A stretch of 64,000 nt of DNA from Acholoe squamosa (taxonomy: Eukaryota; Annelida; Polychaeta; Phyllodocida; Polynoidae). The DNA is taken from the NCBI GenBank assembly GCA_949317995.1, contig OX439039.1, positions 77,420,002-77,484,001 on the forward strand, in the 5' to 3' direction. The notes below the pieces were generated by a model. It was not told where the DNA came from, ran no database searches, and was given only the letters and a program-made list of their open reading frames with translations. Positions 11,942 through 23,894 of the stretch are shown piece by piece; the first letter of the stretch is position 1; every line of letters starts with the position of its first letter. The position numbers and the translations under genes were made by a program.

Positions 11942-13375
11942 GGTTACCAGGTTTAGTCTGTGTAGCAGGGGCGGCGGAACTAGGGGGGCAGGGGGGGCAC
12001 ATGGCCCCCCAACTTTCCTGTCGGGGGGCAAGACTATGTTTTTGCCCCCCCAACCTTTTGCAGAAAATTGTGACATTTCAGGGCAATACCAATGTCAATT
12101 TATAGGGCCTACAATTTGAATCCAATACACGATCCAATTATACTTGTAAAACTCCCCAAAATGCACCATTTTACCCTGAAAATCCCAAAATTTTCCCTGA
12201 CGGGAGATATGTGAAAAATATGGGATCTACTAGGCTAAGATCCACATGATCAATAGTCCTGACAGAAAGATAAAGTCTTTTGGTAGATCTGGTGTAACAC
12301 AGAGGGAAATTGTATTAGAAGTTGCTTGAGAATGCACCATATGGTGTCTATATTTTCAAGGTTTTTTTGGGGGAGGGCAGGGCAGGGCTTCTATTTTATA
12401 TTCCGTAGAGATGCTCTACGGGATTCTTCTGACTTTTAGGCCTTATCTTTTAGGCCTATAGATAGGAGGGGGGGATTCATTAGAGCCCACAGAATGCATC
12501 CTCTTTCCTCAAAATGCACCAGAATGCACCTTTGTGGCCCTCAAAATTCAAGATTTTTTGGGGGATGCCCCCAAACCCACAATAACCATTGTCACAACTA
12601 TGAATCCAATATGTCAAAAATGCTTTCGCCTCCCCCGCCAATTTCGGAGGTGGGGGGGGGGGGGGGGTTCACGGGCACTACCTGACCTTTGCCCCCCCAA
12701 CTTTCAAATGGTTCCGCCGCCCTTGTGTAGGTGCCACTGAAAGCCCCAAGGTCGTCAGACTGACGATACCCAAATCTACAACCTAGGGTTATCAGATTGA
12801 GCACCTAGGGTAATCAACCTGATGGGTTTAGGTCAACACACTCATCAAAGGTAGTCAAACTGATTACATAATGTTGTTAGAGTGACAACCCTGGTGCTGA
12901 CTACCTTGGATCCTCAATCTGACTACCCAAAGCTGTAGTTTTGGGTATCGTCAACTTGAGCACCTAAAGTCCTCAGAGGTGAAGACCTTCAGTTGAAAAC
13001 TGAAGGCCTAATCATCAAACATGAGTGGCACATACCTGCCACCTTGTGTATTTGTTACATATTGTCAACAGAATGCCATAGACTCATACTGGGGAGATGT
13101 AGACTAAGGGATTTCACTCCCTGTAAGGTGCTGCCCTCTCTCTGTACCTCTTCTGATGACCATAGGTCCTCAATCTGACGAGTTTAAAGATCTGGAGGGT
13201 TTTCAGTGTGTTATCCATATGCTATAGTGAGTGGTGACTTTGCCAAAGTAACCCCTCACCTCCGTAATCAAGGTCTGTGCATAGCAAATAAGAGCACCAC
13301 CGTTCCCTTTACATTCCCACCCTTACTATAGCATATGGATAGCACCTTCACAGACTAAACCTGGTAACCAGTCCA
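11942..13375. repeat. Outer foldback element interrupted by a hAT-like insertion
   Basis: GGTTACCAGGTTTAGTCTGT at the left is repeated in reverse complement at the right end (about 13353-13375). The match extends into AGGTGC on the inner side once the element at 11966-12725 is set aside. A second inverted pair, ATCCATATGCTATAGT near 13214 against ACTATAGCATATGGAT near 13325, lies at the right. It is non-coding; several short frames within are chance. Confidence 0.55.
11966..12725. mobile_element. Non-autonomous hAT-like DNA transposon, 760 bp
   Basis: The left end reads CAGGGGCGGCGGAAC and the right end GTTCCGCCGCCCTTG. TGTAG flanks both sides (11961-11965 and 12726-12730) as a 5-bp target duplication. 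It sits inside the foldback at 11942-13375, so it is the younger of the two. GC-rich ends with GGGGGGGCA runs surround a plain interior. No transposase is present. Confidence 0.75.
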
Positions 13376-13382
13376 CGCCCGT

Positions 13383-13718
13383 GGAGTGGTCACTATTTAT
13401 CAACAGGTGGGGGGGGGGGGGGTGCGCTGGTGGGTGTGAGGAAGGGGGGTTCAGAACCCTCCTGAGGGAGGCATTACAAATTTGGACCCCTCTTGAGAGG
13501 GGGGGGGGTTGTAAAAAATGTATCCTCTTTATAGCAAAAAAAAAAAGACAACTGCACGCTATCATAGATCAAAGAGGCACACGATAATTCTCTGTGCCCC
13601 TGGCGTAGGGGGATGCATTTTTTTTAATGCTGTCGATGGGGGGGGGGCAAAGTATTTTCGTGTGTCTGTGTAAAAACCCACCACCACCTTCTGTTAATAA
13701 ATAATGCCCATTACCTTA
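13383..13718. repeat. G-rich foldback element, copy C
   Basis: It begins GGAGTGGTCACTATTTATCA and then ACAGGTGGGG. It ends TGTTAATAAATAATGCCCAT, the imperfect inverted repeat. The interior has runs of G with GAGGGGGG blocks and the phrase CTATCATAGATCAAAGAGGC, which also occurs in copy B. It is non-coding. Confidence 0.55.
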
Positions 13719-14674
13719 TATGCCAAGACAGCAAAACAAACAAAACAAAAAAGCTGTTATTTCAGAAAACAGTCTCTCTTATTGAGATAGACTCTTATAT
13801 AGTGCCAATCACCATGATATCAGGTATCCAATATGACTTTTAATGGTATAGGGCGGTATTAGGTAGAAGTCATTAGGGTCCGATGTATCAGCTGCCAACT
13901 TGACTGTAAAAGATTACATGGGAATAAGAATGCATCATCAACTTTTTCTTAAAATCAATCTGACCAAGTAGCTCTGCATGTTTTTTCTAAATGTCATATC
14001 TTAATGTTGATAGCTGTAAAATTTTTTCTCTCCAAACGTTCATCAACGTTCAAAAGCGTTTTTAGACTTAAAAGACAAAAAGACATTTTGAAATTTGTTG
14101 AACGTACGAAAAAGTCTATCACAAACCTTTTTTTCAACCCCAACACCTTTCAAATATCCTCAAACGTTTGGATGGGGGTGATCATCTTTGTGCTAATTCA
14201 GATTTATCAGACAGTATTTAAGATATAAATATACATATCTAGAGCCTTTTCATTTTTGGCTTAAGGTCATCAGAAATTGATAATTAGCACGCGAACTTGG
14301 AAAACTTGTCTTCCAGTGCAGAAGGCACCGAGTGTTGTAGTTCAAGAAATGAGGAAAGGCAAAAAATAAAACAACATCAACAACATAAAACAACAACAAA
14401 ACCAACAAACAAAAAGCAATAACAAAAAATAACCCCAAAGAACAGGATGGTAAACAGAAATTTTCCAGTAGGCTAGGTGTGTTAATTCATAACTTTAAAA
14501 GAATATTATTTCATCAAAATGATCAGATTGACAGGATCGTTTCACGCTGAGAATATTAATTTCACTAAAACGACAATAATACTTTAATGAAAGTCGTTTA
14601 CAATCTTTATTGTAAAAACCAATATGGTATGATTTGAATTGCATTTTTTTTCTCTCTCTCTCTCATCCAGATCA
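13719..14674. other. AT-rich non-coding, no gene seen
   Basis: Several AACGTT motifs near 14030-14165 recall the subterminal repeats of the large transposon at 28381-43173, but no terminus is recognisable. A CAACAA-rich low-complexity stretch lies near 14370-14430. Confidence 0.4.
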
Positions 14675-15779
14675 GGATCGTGTTTCAATAGTTTCCACGA
14701 CTAGACACCCTCAAATCGTAGTGGGAGGTGTAAGAAATGACTCCATACCAGTGACTACATAGTGAGCTCCAGTAGAGGCCTCAAAATAGCAGCTGCTATT
14801 TATTCAACTACTGGCTCAATACACACCACTATGAAGTCATAGCACCCAGTCATAGGGGCCACTATTGGCTACATAGTGACCAGTCATACCTCCTTCATGG
14901 TCTAGTATGCACTCCTGTGTTCAAATGAGCATAGGGCTGCAGTAACTACCATACTGTCTCATATAGGAGCTGGGCCTTGAATAGCAGCCTCCCTTGAATA
15001 GGGGCTGGGGTAGGAGGGCTGTCTAATCAATAGGGGCTGGGCCTTGAACAGAGGCCTGGTGGGGCCAGTTTTAGGTGGTTTTAGGAAGACAACCGAGACC
15101 CCCAGCCCAAAAAATGTATAATTGTTCTAGATAATTCCCTTTCAAATCACATATGATAGATCTATATTAAATTTTAATGACCTAATTGTGTATAAAACAA
15201 TGTACGCTCTGTTATTCTTTCTTAATAGTAGGGCTGAGGTGTCAGCTAGGTGTGATATCCTTTGTAATTTTATTAAAAGGCCATGGTGGGTGACGGTTGG
15301 GTATGACAGGCATGACAGCTTTGTAAGGCCTAGTGCTCTATCTACACCACTGCATACTAGTAACTACATAGTTGGCCCATGTGTGGCCATAATGCTCAAT
15401 TCTTAGGTGAAATACCACAATTTTCCAATGATATTTTATTCTTTTGAAAAAAAACCTGCCATCCCAGAGGCAAAGGCGCTGGCCACAGGGTTATAGGTAG
15501 TAGTGTAAAGAGCCCAGATTGGGTACATTTGAGCAAAGGAGTGCAGAGGGCAGCAGCTAAGGCTACCCACTAATTATTCACATGGAGGGTTGTCATACCA
15601 GGATCCCTTATTGAGTCACTGCTGTGGTGGCTATTTAGCCAGCAGGCAGTACGATCACCCAGTAATGTAGCCAGCTATTTAGTCACCAAGGCCAAAATCC
15701 TAAGATCACCTGCTAAGATTTCACCCATCTCCAGTCATAGCAGGCTGAACCTGTCGTGGAAACTATTGAAACACGATCC
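14675..15779. mobile_element. Foldback/MITE, 1.1 kb, with 26-bp inverted ends
   Basis: GGATCGTGTTTCAATAGTTT followed by CCACGAC at the left end is matched exactly in reverse complement at the right end (about 15753-15779). The interior has repeated CTACATAGTGAC and GCTATTTAGCCA motifs. No open frame of note is present. The target duplication is not clear. Confidence 0.7.
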
Positions 15780-16145
15780 AGGTACACATGGGTCAAACAA
15801 ACAAAAACACTTATCACATCAATGACGTTTTACACTCATATATGAAAGCAGGTCGTCCCACATTGAACCAGTTTACACACAATATCCCACATACACAACC
15901 CATGGCCCAACCCATTGTGATACATTATGCCCTTATGAAATTACCAGCCACACACATCGGTGTAGGGCTAATTTTGTAATGTATGACGCTAATTTTGTAT
16001 GGTGAACCCTCTAAGGACCACTGGTGCAGTAATACATAATGCCCATTGTTTGTCATGATGCAAGAATGCATCCCTGGTGAGTAACTTGCCATGGCTACAT
16101 TCATGCATCATGCTGACCCTACAGGATTGATACATAAACTCCTGG
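15780..16145. other. Non-coding, no feature seen
   Basis: Contains short ATGATGCA-type motifs related to the inverted repeat that follows. No gene is seen. Confidence 0.35.
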
Positions 16146-16219
16146 AAGGTCGTCATGATGCTCCAATGAAGTGCTAGCGGGCAGACTCACCAGCACTTCA
16201 TTGGTGCATCATAACGACT
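16146..16219. repeat. Short inverted repeat
   Basis: GTCGTCATGATGCTCCAATG followed by AAGTGCT pairs with AGCACTTCATTGGTGCATCA followed by TAACGAC, across a loop of about 18 bases. The phrase GCTCCAATGAAGTG also occurs at 51460, where the paralogous repeat begins. Confidence 0.6.
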
Positions 16220-16399
16220 GGGCATGATGCATTAATATATCAGCGGCCCTTAAAGGGGTAATAGTTGACATGGCAAGATTAATGTGGACATGTAATACAA
16301 GTCCTGTGTCGTCATGAGTAATATTGGGGCTTGGTATTCAGTGGGAGATAAAAGTTGCTTCAGCCGCCACCTGACCCCTAGCAAAGACCTTGTATAACC

Positions 16400-17210
16400 C
16401 ATGTATAGGAGTCTGGACACATATCCAGTGGTTCCACCATTTTGAATTTTGCTTGTTCTTCTAAAAGTGGCAAAACACACTGTTAAGACATGGCATGTAC
16501 CTCATTAGCGGGATATAACCACTTCTTATCAGCTCTGCATGAAGCCAGAATCCAGTTCCAGTCGTGTTATACCCAATAATGTTAAGAAATTGATTATCTT
16601 GTTTGTGTCTTATTTCCAACATGCAAAGGGAGCTGTACAGTGATAAAACGTTGTCTTGTTATTCCTTTTCCCCACGATCTGTTTTGATTGTTGTGGGACC
16701 TATATCTCGACCCCAAGGAGTGTGTCGGGTATTTTTTAATTTGTTCTAAAATAGATGACATTTCTAAATTGTATTAGCAATATTTTCACGACAGGCACAG
16801 CATTATTTTATCAGCGAATCATGATTAATCATGAACTCCTCTCATTTAACTAATAAAGGGAGTGTTAATATTTTTTAACAGATGGGTGGAGGTATTCGCA
16901 TGGATAAGCTAAAAAAGATTGCTCTCTCACGAGGGTGAAAATCTTTACTCTCTACCCGGAGGTGCCAAAAATCGAGCCTGAACATGTCCTTTAGACCTTT
17001 AGAAAAGCGCAGGCTTTTTAGCTGAAAACAAGAGGGCACCCAATCGCCCTAATGGTCTGCCTTTCTATAAAATACATATATTTGCTAGCTAAACTGTGAT
17101 TGTAGATTAAAAGTCCCCATATATTTGAGTTCAAATGAGCTAGATCTCAACACTCTGTGGTGTAAACTTAGGAAAGTTATCAGACATGGTCAGTACTATA
17201 GGCGTAATCT
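16400..17210. repeat. Dispersed repeat, paralogous to 51480-52255
   Basis: Many blocks are shared in the same order and orientation, for example AATAATGTTAAGAAATTGAT, GGGAGCTGTACAGTGATAAA, TTTGCTAGCTAAACTGTGAT and AAAGTTATCAGACATGGTC. This copy has an extra block of about 220 bp (about 16750-16970) that includes the G-rich foldback terminus GGGAGTGTTAATATTTTTTA. It lacks the T-rich block at 51597-51838 of the other copy. There is no coding content. Confidence 0.7.
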
Positions 17211-17519
17211 TTGAGCGTTGATTGGAGAGGGCCTGCACGCCATGTGTGTCACAGTCATTCTAGACAAATCCACAATCCGCCACCCTTTTTCACCATGCTA
17301 GGCATCCCTCCTATCTACTAGTTAGCTCTTTAAAGAGAGGTAACAAGTACACATTTACCCACCCAAAAAGGGTTAAGTCAGTTAACATTCGGATCACATA
17401 CATCCTCAAAAGTATCACCCTTTTTTTTTAAGCTCTTTAAGGACATTCTATGTCAACAGTGATTCACGTTAGTGTAAAAACTAATTATCAAGGAAAGTCA
17501 CAAATAGACGAGGGCGGTA
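17211..17519. other. Non-coding, no feature seen
   Basis: Nothing could be supported here. Confidence 0.35.
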
Positions 17520-18036
17520 GTACATAGCCCTGGAAAGGACATCTGTTTTCTACACATTTATTTCTAGAGTTTGTTTTCGCAAGAAGTATTTTCGTTTCCA
17601 CAAGAAGTATTTTCGTTTCCGCAAGTAGTATTTCTGTTTTCGCAAGTAGTATTTCCGTTTCCGCAACTTTTATTTTTGTTTCCGCAACAAGTATTTTCAT
17701 TTCTGCAACCTTTTATTTCCGTTTCCGCAAGTTATATTTCATTTCTGCAAGTTTTATTTTTTGTTTCTGCAACTTATATCTTTGTTTCCACAACATAACA
17801 TCCACAATTGATTGACCATGCACAAAAAAAGCTTTTATAATTATAAGTTCTGCAACCGAAAGTATAAGTTGCGAAAACGAAAATAAAGGTTGCAAAAACG
17901 AATATGAAACTTGCGGAAACAAAAATAAAACTTGCGGAAATGAAAATAAAACTTGCGAAAACGAAAATCTAACTTGTGAAAACGAACTTGAGATAAAAAT
18001 ATGTAGAAAATGGATGTCCTCTCCAGGGCTCCGTAC
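17520..18036. mobile_element. Foldback element with minisatellite arms
   Basis: The outer ends pair: GTAC..AGCCCTGGAAAGGACAT at the left against the reverse complement of ATGTCCTCTCCAGGGCT..GTAC at the right. Inside, 17573-17790 is a chain of 20-28-bp units of the type CGCAAGTAGTATTTCCGTTT. Bases 17850-17990 are the same chain in reverse complement, of the type AACTTGCGGAAACAAAAATA. The open frames across this block are by-products of the repeat length. Confidence 0.7.
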
Positions 18037-18051
18037 AACAACCATTGTGTA

Positions 18052-19068
18052 GGGTCGATTCAGGTAAACCGATCCACTTTTTGGTTAACTGTATAAAAGG
18101 CCCAATAAGATTGATTTTTCAAATATGATTATTCCGCTGAATTAACTAAGGCTATATAGGTATCTGATGCACCAATGATTAATTTTATAATGCATGTGGT
18201 TCTCACATTGATTCTAAGAATTTTTTAAGTGGTTCGTTTTATCTGAATATTTAGGTATAGCGAACCAAATTCTTTTGATAAAGGGAACCAACATGAATTT
18301 ATACCATATGATGCTGGTAAATCATGAATTTATGACTAGGAAAACTATCTGTGACCTAACAGGAATTAATTCGATGTTGTAAAAGCTTTTAATGTGTGAT
18401 CCAAAAATGGATGCTTGATTTCCTCAAAATATGTTTTAGATAAATCACTATTTTAGCCTAAAATGAAGAAATCCCCAACCCTTTTTATTCAGTGACCAAT
18501 GTATAAAAATAGATTTAACCAATTCTGACATCACTTTGTGATATTGAAAAGTTACATGATTACTTACATGACTAAAGTGAGTGTTTTTATTTACAATTTG
18601 AGAAAAAAATTGGCTTCTGATGTTGACAACAGGCCTATTTTAGGACTGGTTCACTTTATCTGAATATACTGGTTCGCTTTACCTTAAAATTAAGATTAAG
18701 TGGACCACACAAAATCTTTCCATTCTGTTAAATTTATGAGAATAATTTTCCATTTTATCAAGCTATTTTTTAAAATCCATTACTTTATAAATTTTACATA
18801 TTCATTTTACTAAATATCTCTGTGTTTTGAAAGATCTTTAGCACTTTTATGAATTTAGCCCCAATAAAGTCGGCATTCACTTCAGCATGACATTATACAG
18901 GTGAAAATATGACTCAAGATACAAATTTGGACTTTTATAGATAAGTCATGACAGAAATGATTAAATCTATACAAAGGAAATATCACCTATTCAAGTCTGT
19001 TGCTTGTATGATTCAAAATGTTCCAAATGGTTCGCTTTACCTATGGTTTGCTTTACCTGAATCGACCC
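18052..19068. mobile_element. Tc1/mariner-like non-autonomous element, 1,017 bp
   Basis: The left end reads GGGTCGATTCAGGTAAA and the right end is its exact reverse complement, TTTACCTGAATCGACCC. TA flanks both sides (18050-18051 and 19069-19070). Internal motifs such as GGTTCGCTTTACC near 18670 and 19030 repeat the terminal sequence. No transposase is seen. Confidence 0.7.
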
Positions 19069-19083
19069 TACTGCAAACTGACG

Positions 19084-19190
19084 TCACATGAAAATACTCT
19101 ATACTTGCAATATGGCCAAACTTGTGTTTCATTGAATCAGTATAGATTGTCCTTGATAAGTAACCCGTAGGAAGTCCGGGTTATTTCAAT
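19084..19190. repeat. Short dispersed repeat, also at 50935-51025
   Basis: CAATATGGCCAAACTTGTGT and GATAAGTAACCCGTAGGAAG are shared in order with 50946-51008. The match ends at GGGTTATTTCAA in both copies, a sharp common boundary. Confidence 0.7.
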
Positions 19191-19459
19191 GGCGACGATG
19201 GATGGTGATTAACGAGTCCGGAACACGGGGGAAGAGGTTTGAAGCTGTTGATGGCCATGTTTGTGGGGAGAAATGTTCGTTAAACGAGCCGCAACAAGAT
19301 CGGTAATCATCACGACGATACCACGTGGGAACGGATGGTGGATGGTGATTAATAAGCCCTAGAACATGGGGAAGGGACAACTGACTTGAAATGAACCGTG
19401 GGTAGGTGGAGAGCATCAAGTCGTCATACTCCCAAAAATTTTTGTTGTCCGTCGCCATG

Positions 19460-20230
19460 ATTGGTCATCAATGGTGACTCCTTTTTGAGTGATAACTCAC
19501 TGCGTCATCTTTCGCCACGGTGTGTCAGTCTCACATGGCATGGCGATTTATCACAACAGTCGCCAACATGATCACACTCACTGTGTGAGTATGTGCCACC
19601 CCTTGTCATCCCTCACAAAGCATGGTGACTTATCACCACCATCGCCAACATGGATCTGACTCACTGTGTGATTATGTGCCACTCCAAGTCAGTTCTCACT
19701 CAGAATGGCGACTTATCACCAACATTGCTGAAATGGATCTCACTCCCTGCGTGAGTATGTGCCACTCCCAGTCAACTCTTGCTCAGAATGGCAGCTTATC
19801 ACCATCGCCAACATGGATCTCACTCACTCCGTCAATATGTGCCACTGTCTGTCAACTCTCACTCACAATGGCAACTTTTCACATGGCCACATGGCTCTCA
19901 CTCACTGCATGAGTTTGTGTCACTCCTAGTTAATCTCTCAAAATGGTGACTTATCACCACCATCGCTGACATGGATGTCACTCACTGTGTGAGTGTGTGC
20001 CACTGTCATCAACTCTCACACAAAATGGCGACTTATCACCACCATTGCCAACATTGGTCTCACTCAATGCGTGAATTTGTGTCACTCCAAGTCACAATCT
20101 CTTTGCATCATCTGTCACTCACTCTCACTCAGAATGGCAACTTATCATCACCATTGCCAAAGTTGTTGAGACAGCACCACTGTTCAACATGTAGTCTATC
20201 TAGGAAGTGTGGGCATGAAGTATAAGTCCC
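19460..20230 (+). repeat. Satellite block 1, about 100-bp imperfect units
   Basis: Seven or so imperfect units repeat the phrases AATGGCGACTTATCACC, CCATCGCCAACATGGATCT and CTCACTGTGTGAGTATGTGC. Each unit contains several short palindromes (GGTGACTTATCACC, CTCACTGTGTGAG), so the DNA could form strings of hairpins. Several frames stay open across the repeat, but nothing argues for a protein. Confidence 0.7.
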
Positions 20231-20539
20231 ATATGTATCAAATGTGCTTTGTTTCACACTGATTTCCATGTTATACAATAGAGTTGAATCAAACAAGATT
20301 ATGTAGAGAAAATATCAATTGAATTTAGAAATGAAAATTAAAAATTTAAAATGAAAGCAACTATCCATAAACACCTTTTCTCTGGTTACAGACAAAATAC
20401 ACAGGGAAATATCTACATAAACACCTTGTCTGTGGTGAGAGGGAAGATGTATATGGCAATACCTTCTCTGACAAAACATGCTTTGATCTGGCAGATGTGA
20501 GGCTGCATGATTACCAATGTCGATGATCATGAGCTTTTC

Positions 20540-21250
20540 ATCTAACCAGGTGAGTGATCACCAGCGTCACCATCACTGGTGAGTCTGAGTGATCACCACT
20601 CTCGCCATTCATGGTAAACCTGTGCTGTGATGTGGTGCGTGTTTCATCTAGCGAGGTGAGTGATCAACCGCCTTGCCATCCCTGGTGAGTGTGAGTCATC
20701 ACGATCCTCGCCAACCATGGTGAACGTACGCTATGTCATGGTGTGCGTTTCATCTAGCAAGGTGAGTGATCACTCGTGTCACCATCCCTGGTGAGTGTGG
20801 CTGATCCAGATTCTCACCATCTGTGGTGAAACTGTGCTATTACGAGTTATGCGGTTCATCTAGCGAGGTGAGTCATCACCCGAGTGACCATCCCCTGTGA
20901 GTGTGAGTGATCACGATCCTTGCCATCCATGGTGAACGTGTTATGACATGGTGTGCGTCTCATCTAGCGAAGTAAGTGATCACTCATGTCACCATCCCTG
21001 GTGAGGATGAGTGATCACTCATGTTGCCATCCCTGGTGAGGATGAGTGATCACATTCCTTGCCATCCCTGGTGAACATGAGCTATGACGAGGTGCGTGTT
21101 TCATCTAGCGAGGTGAGTGATCACTCGCATCGCCATCCCTGGTGAGTCTGAGTGATCACCATCCTCGCCATCTAAGGTGAGGCCATGTGATCACCACCAT
21201 TGCTATTCCTGGTGATCTTGTGCTATAGTGAGGTTGTGTTCCATCTAGCG
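20540..21250 (+). repeat. Satellite block 2, about 110-bp imperfect units
   Basis: About six units carry CATCTAGCGAGGTGAGTGAT, CACCATCCCTGGTGAGTGTG and GAGTGATCAC. The motifs are self-complementary within the unit. They also partly complement block 1, since GGTGA/TCACC and GCCAT/ATGGC elements occur in opposite order, so the two blocks look like arms of one large imperfect foldback with a spacer at 20231-20539. Confidence 0.65.
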
Positions 21251-21519
21251 ACATGTGTGAGCCACTTCACACAGGTGAAGTCGGAGCACTACACTATGAA
21301 GTATTGGGACTACGATTTCACTGCTAAAAATCAATGTTGTCTGATAGGAGTTCAGACGAAATATAAAGAGAAGAAAAATGCTAATGTCCAAAGGTTAAAT
21401 GTAATGTAACCAGCCCAGGAGGGTGCCTCAGTGGATGGCAGAGAAGTTGCTTTGAAATGGTAAGTTATTTGATGCATGTTGTTGTGTCAACTGGTGAAAT
21501 TTTGAGACATACAGCCTAA

Positions 21520-21685
21520 AGGGGACCGCAGACAGGGCTAACTTCGTTGGCCGATCGTGAGGTCGGGGGCGTCTGCGGTGATGTCAGATCCAGTCGGTCA
21601 AATATTAAACATGTTTGATGTCCCCGATCAGATCGGATCGGTACACCCTGGTTACCGATCGAATCTGGCCCATCTGCGGTCGCCT
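21520..21685. mobile_element. Harbinger-like MITE, 166 bp
   Basis: The left end reads AGGGGACCGCAGA and the right end TCTGCGGTCGCCT, the reverse complement with one mismatch. TAA lies on both sides (21517-21519 and 21686-21688). A 3-bp TAA or TTA duplication is typical of PIF/Harbinger, which is the basis for the family guess. Confidence 0.65.
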
Positions 21686-21688
21686 TAA

Positions 21689-22560
21689 ATTGGTGCCATA
21701 GTCGACTCAGAGAAGAGGAATTTTCGATTTTGCTACTGCACGAAAATAAAAGTATCATCTTGATTAAAAATGAGATTTTGGCAGGACACTTTTCACATGT
21801 GGGGTGATGATAGATATGCAGAAATTGGAAAATCTATATATTTCAGATCTTGTCCCAGCTTTAAGTGCTGTAGTATTCAACCCTATGGACATGTTTGTGT
21901 GACACTGGTGAACTATTGAACTCTGGTCAAAAGTGAAAGCAGTTCCCAGCTGCATTGTTGTTTTCACACCAGATGTTTTTGAATTTGGTTTTACAAAGTC
22001 ACCAAGGAGTTCTGACCACCAAGAGACATACATGTATTCTGTTTTCAAGTGTGAACAAAGAACTGAAAGTGATAGTAAAGGGAAGTTCACTATAAAGTGA
22101 TTTATTTCAGTGTGAAAACTGAAACTGGTACTAAATCTATGCTGCAGTATTGCTATATTGAGTATATTCTACTACTGTGTATTTCAGTACTGCTATTTCA
22201 AGTTAAAGTTCAAATTCATTTATGTACTTACTGTTTGAACTGATTGGAAATCCTAAACTAAGGGGATGTATAGTATAGCTGTTTTGAGTATATATGTTCT
22301 ATTGCTACTCTGGAGTTACCTGTATGTTAATTGTCAATGACTAGATAAAAGTCAAGTATAGTAAGGCCCATACCAGAAGTAATTGAGATTATAGCGTACA
22401 TCCTGTTGTAAATCCTTCATGGTGAAGAATATTTTACCACCGAGTGAAATGTAGGCTATTGTTTAGTGTATTTTGAGAGATTTAAAGAGTATTTTACTGT
22501 TTTAAGTGTATTTTGTGTGCCTATGTCTATTTACTGACTAGAAAAGTCTAGGTCTGGAGG
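21689..22560. other. Non-coding, no gene seen
   Basis: AT-rich sequence with repeated TATTGAGTATATTCTACT-like phrases near 22150-22310. No gene or RNA could be supported. Confidence 0.4.
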
Positions 22561-22564
22561 TTAA

Positions 22565-23247
22565 TTCAAAACATCCTGGGATCACAACCCCAGCGATCTT
22601 AGGAATTATTCTATTAAGCGATCTTAAGATCAGACTGCGTTCACATTTCCTAGCCAGCACTAAGATCGCATCGATCCTCCTACACTATTCCAAGAAGTAC
22701 TGACTGGGCACAGGGGTAAGAGTCCCAAAATAAAGGAATAGCTGTGGAGTCACCATCGTTCCCTGTCCCCATATGGGCTAACAAAAGAGCACAGGGTGCA
22801 TGTGACCCAGTACAGTGTTCAAGAGTTGTTCCCATGAATGTATGATTTATCACATTTGCCTATTAGAAGCATTGTGCCCCCCCAGGACAAAGAGAGAGAA
22901 GGGAAGAATTTCCTTACAGTGCACTTAATGCATGAGTAGCCCTAAGAGCCCTCAAGGACACTCAGCAAACATCCTCCCTCCCCTCTATATGTATGCAGCA
23001 GGCTATTCACTCTTTCGATCAGGAGTGTTCTCTGTAAGTGCTCTTGTACTCAGGTTAAACCACTGTGCAATTCTTTCATTAAGATTGCAGTGATCTTAGC
23101 GCTGGAAAAGGAATAGTGAAGTGATCCCAGGACTTACTATTCCTGGCAGGCCTGCAACCACTGCATTAGATAGGGTAGACCGGCCAGGTCTTATGATATG
23201 TGCCTACACTAAGATTACTGGGGTTGCGATCCCAGGATGTTTTGAAT
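22565..23247. mobile_element. Non-autonomous DNA element with TTAA target, 683 bp
   Basis: The left end reads TTCAAAACATCCTGGGATC and the right end is its exact reverse complement. TTAA is present at both borders (22561-22564 and 23248-23251). A TTAA duplication is used by piggyBac and Kolobok elements. GATCTTAG/CTAAGATC motifs recur inside (near 22595, 22650, 23092). No coding region is seen. Confidence 0.75.
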
Positions 23248-23538
23248 TAAGCTCCTGATATATGAAAGTAATCTCAAAACGGATATACAGAGATATATTG
23301 TGTGAGTTTCATCTCAAGTCTAGTTTATCATATAGGTACAGGTATATCTTATTGCTGTATCAACTTGATTACACATGGTCTATGTTTTGAATCTGATAGT
23401 GGAAGGTAGTTCATTACAAACTGACAAGGTGTCATTGGTTTTGGTCGAATATGATGATTCTCGATGACATTGATGAAGAGGTAACTCTTTATTGTGTAGG
23501 CTTACCAATTGATGTTTCATGGTGAACAATACTTCTCG

Positions 23539-23894
23539 CTTGGCTAATAAGACGTTACACATTTCCATTGTGAGAGATTCCATACTCAACTTACAGTATA
23601 ATAAATAAGTCCTTCCATGTCTGTGATAATGATCTCCATCGTGCACTCTAGTATTACCATAGGAAGTCTATGGTTCCAGGCTTGGCATGCCTGTATACTA
23701 GTTAACCTATAGAATGCTTGGCTAATGAGACGATACACATTTCCCTTGTGAGAGATTCCATACTCAACTTACAATATAATAAATAAGTCCTTCCATGTCT
23801 GTGATGATGATCTCCATCGTGCACTCTAGTATTACCATAGGAAGTCTATGGTTTCAGGCTTAGCATGCCTGTATACTAGTTAACCTATAGAATG
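23539..23894. repeat. Tandem duplication, 178 bp x 2
   Basis: Bases 23539-23716 and 23717-23894 are two head-to-tail copies of one 178-bp unit with only a handful of substitutions. Both start CTTGGCTAAT and end AACCTATAGAATG. It was produced by a simple local duplication. Confidence 0.9.

Noticed and set aside
17571-18045. Overlapping open frames of Phe/Ser/Gln-rich repeats on both strands
   Set aside because: They arise from inverted minisatellite arms whose units happen to lack stops; no start context or family match.
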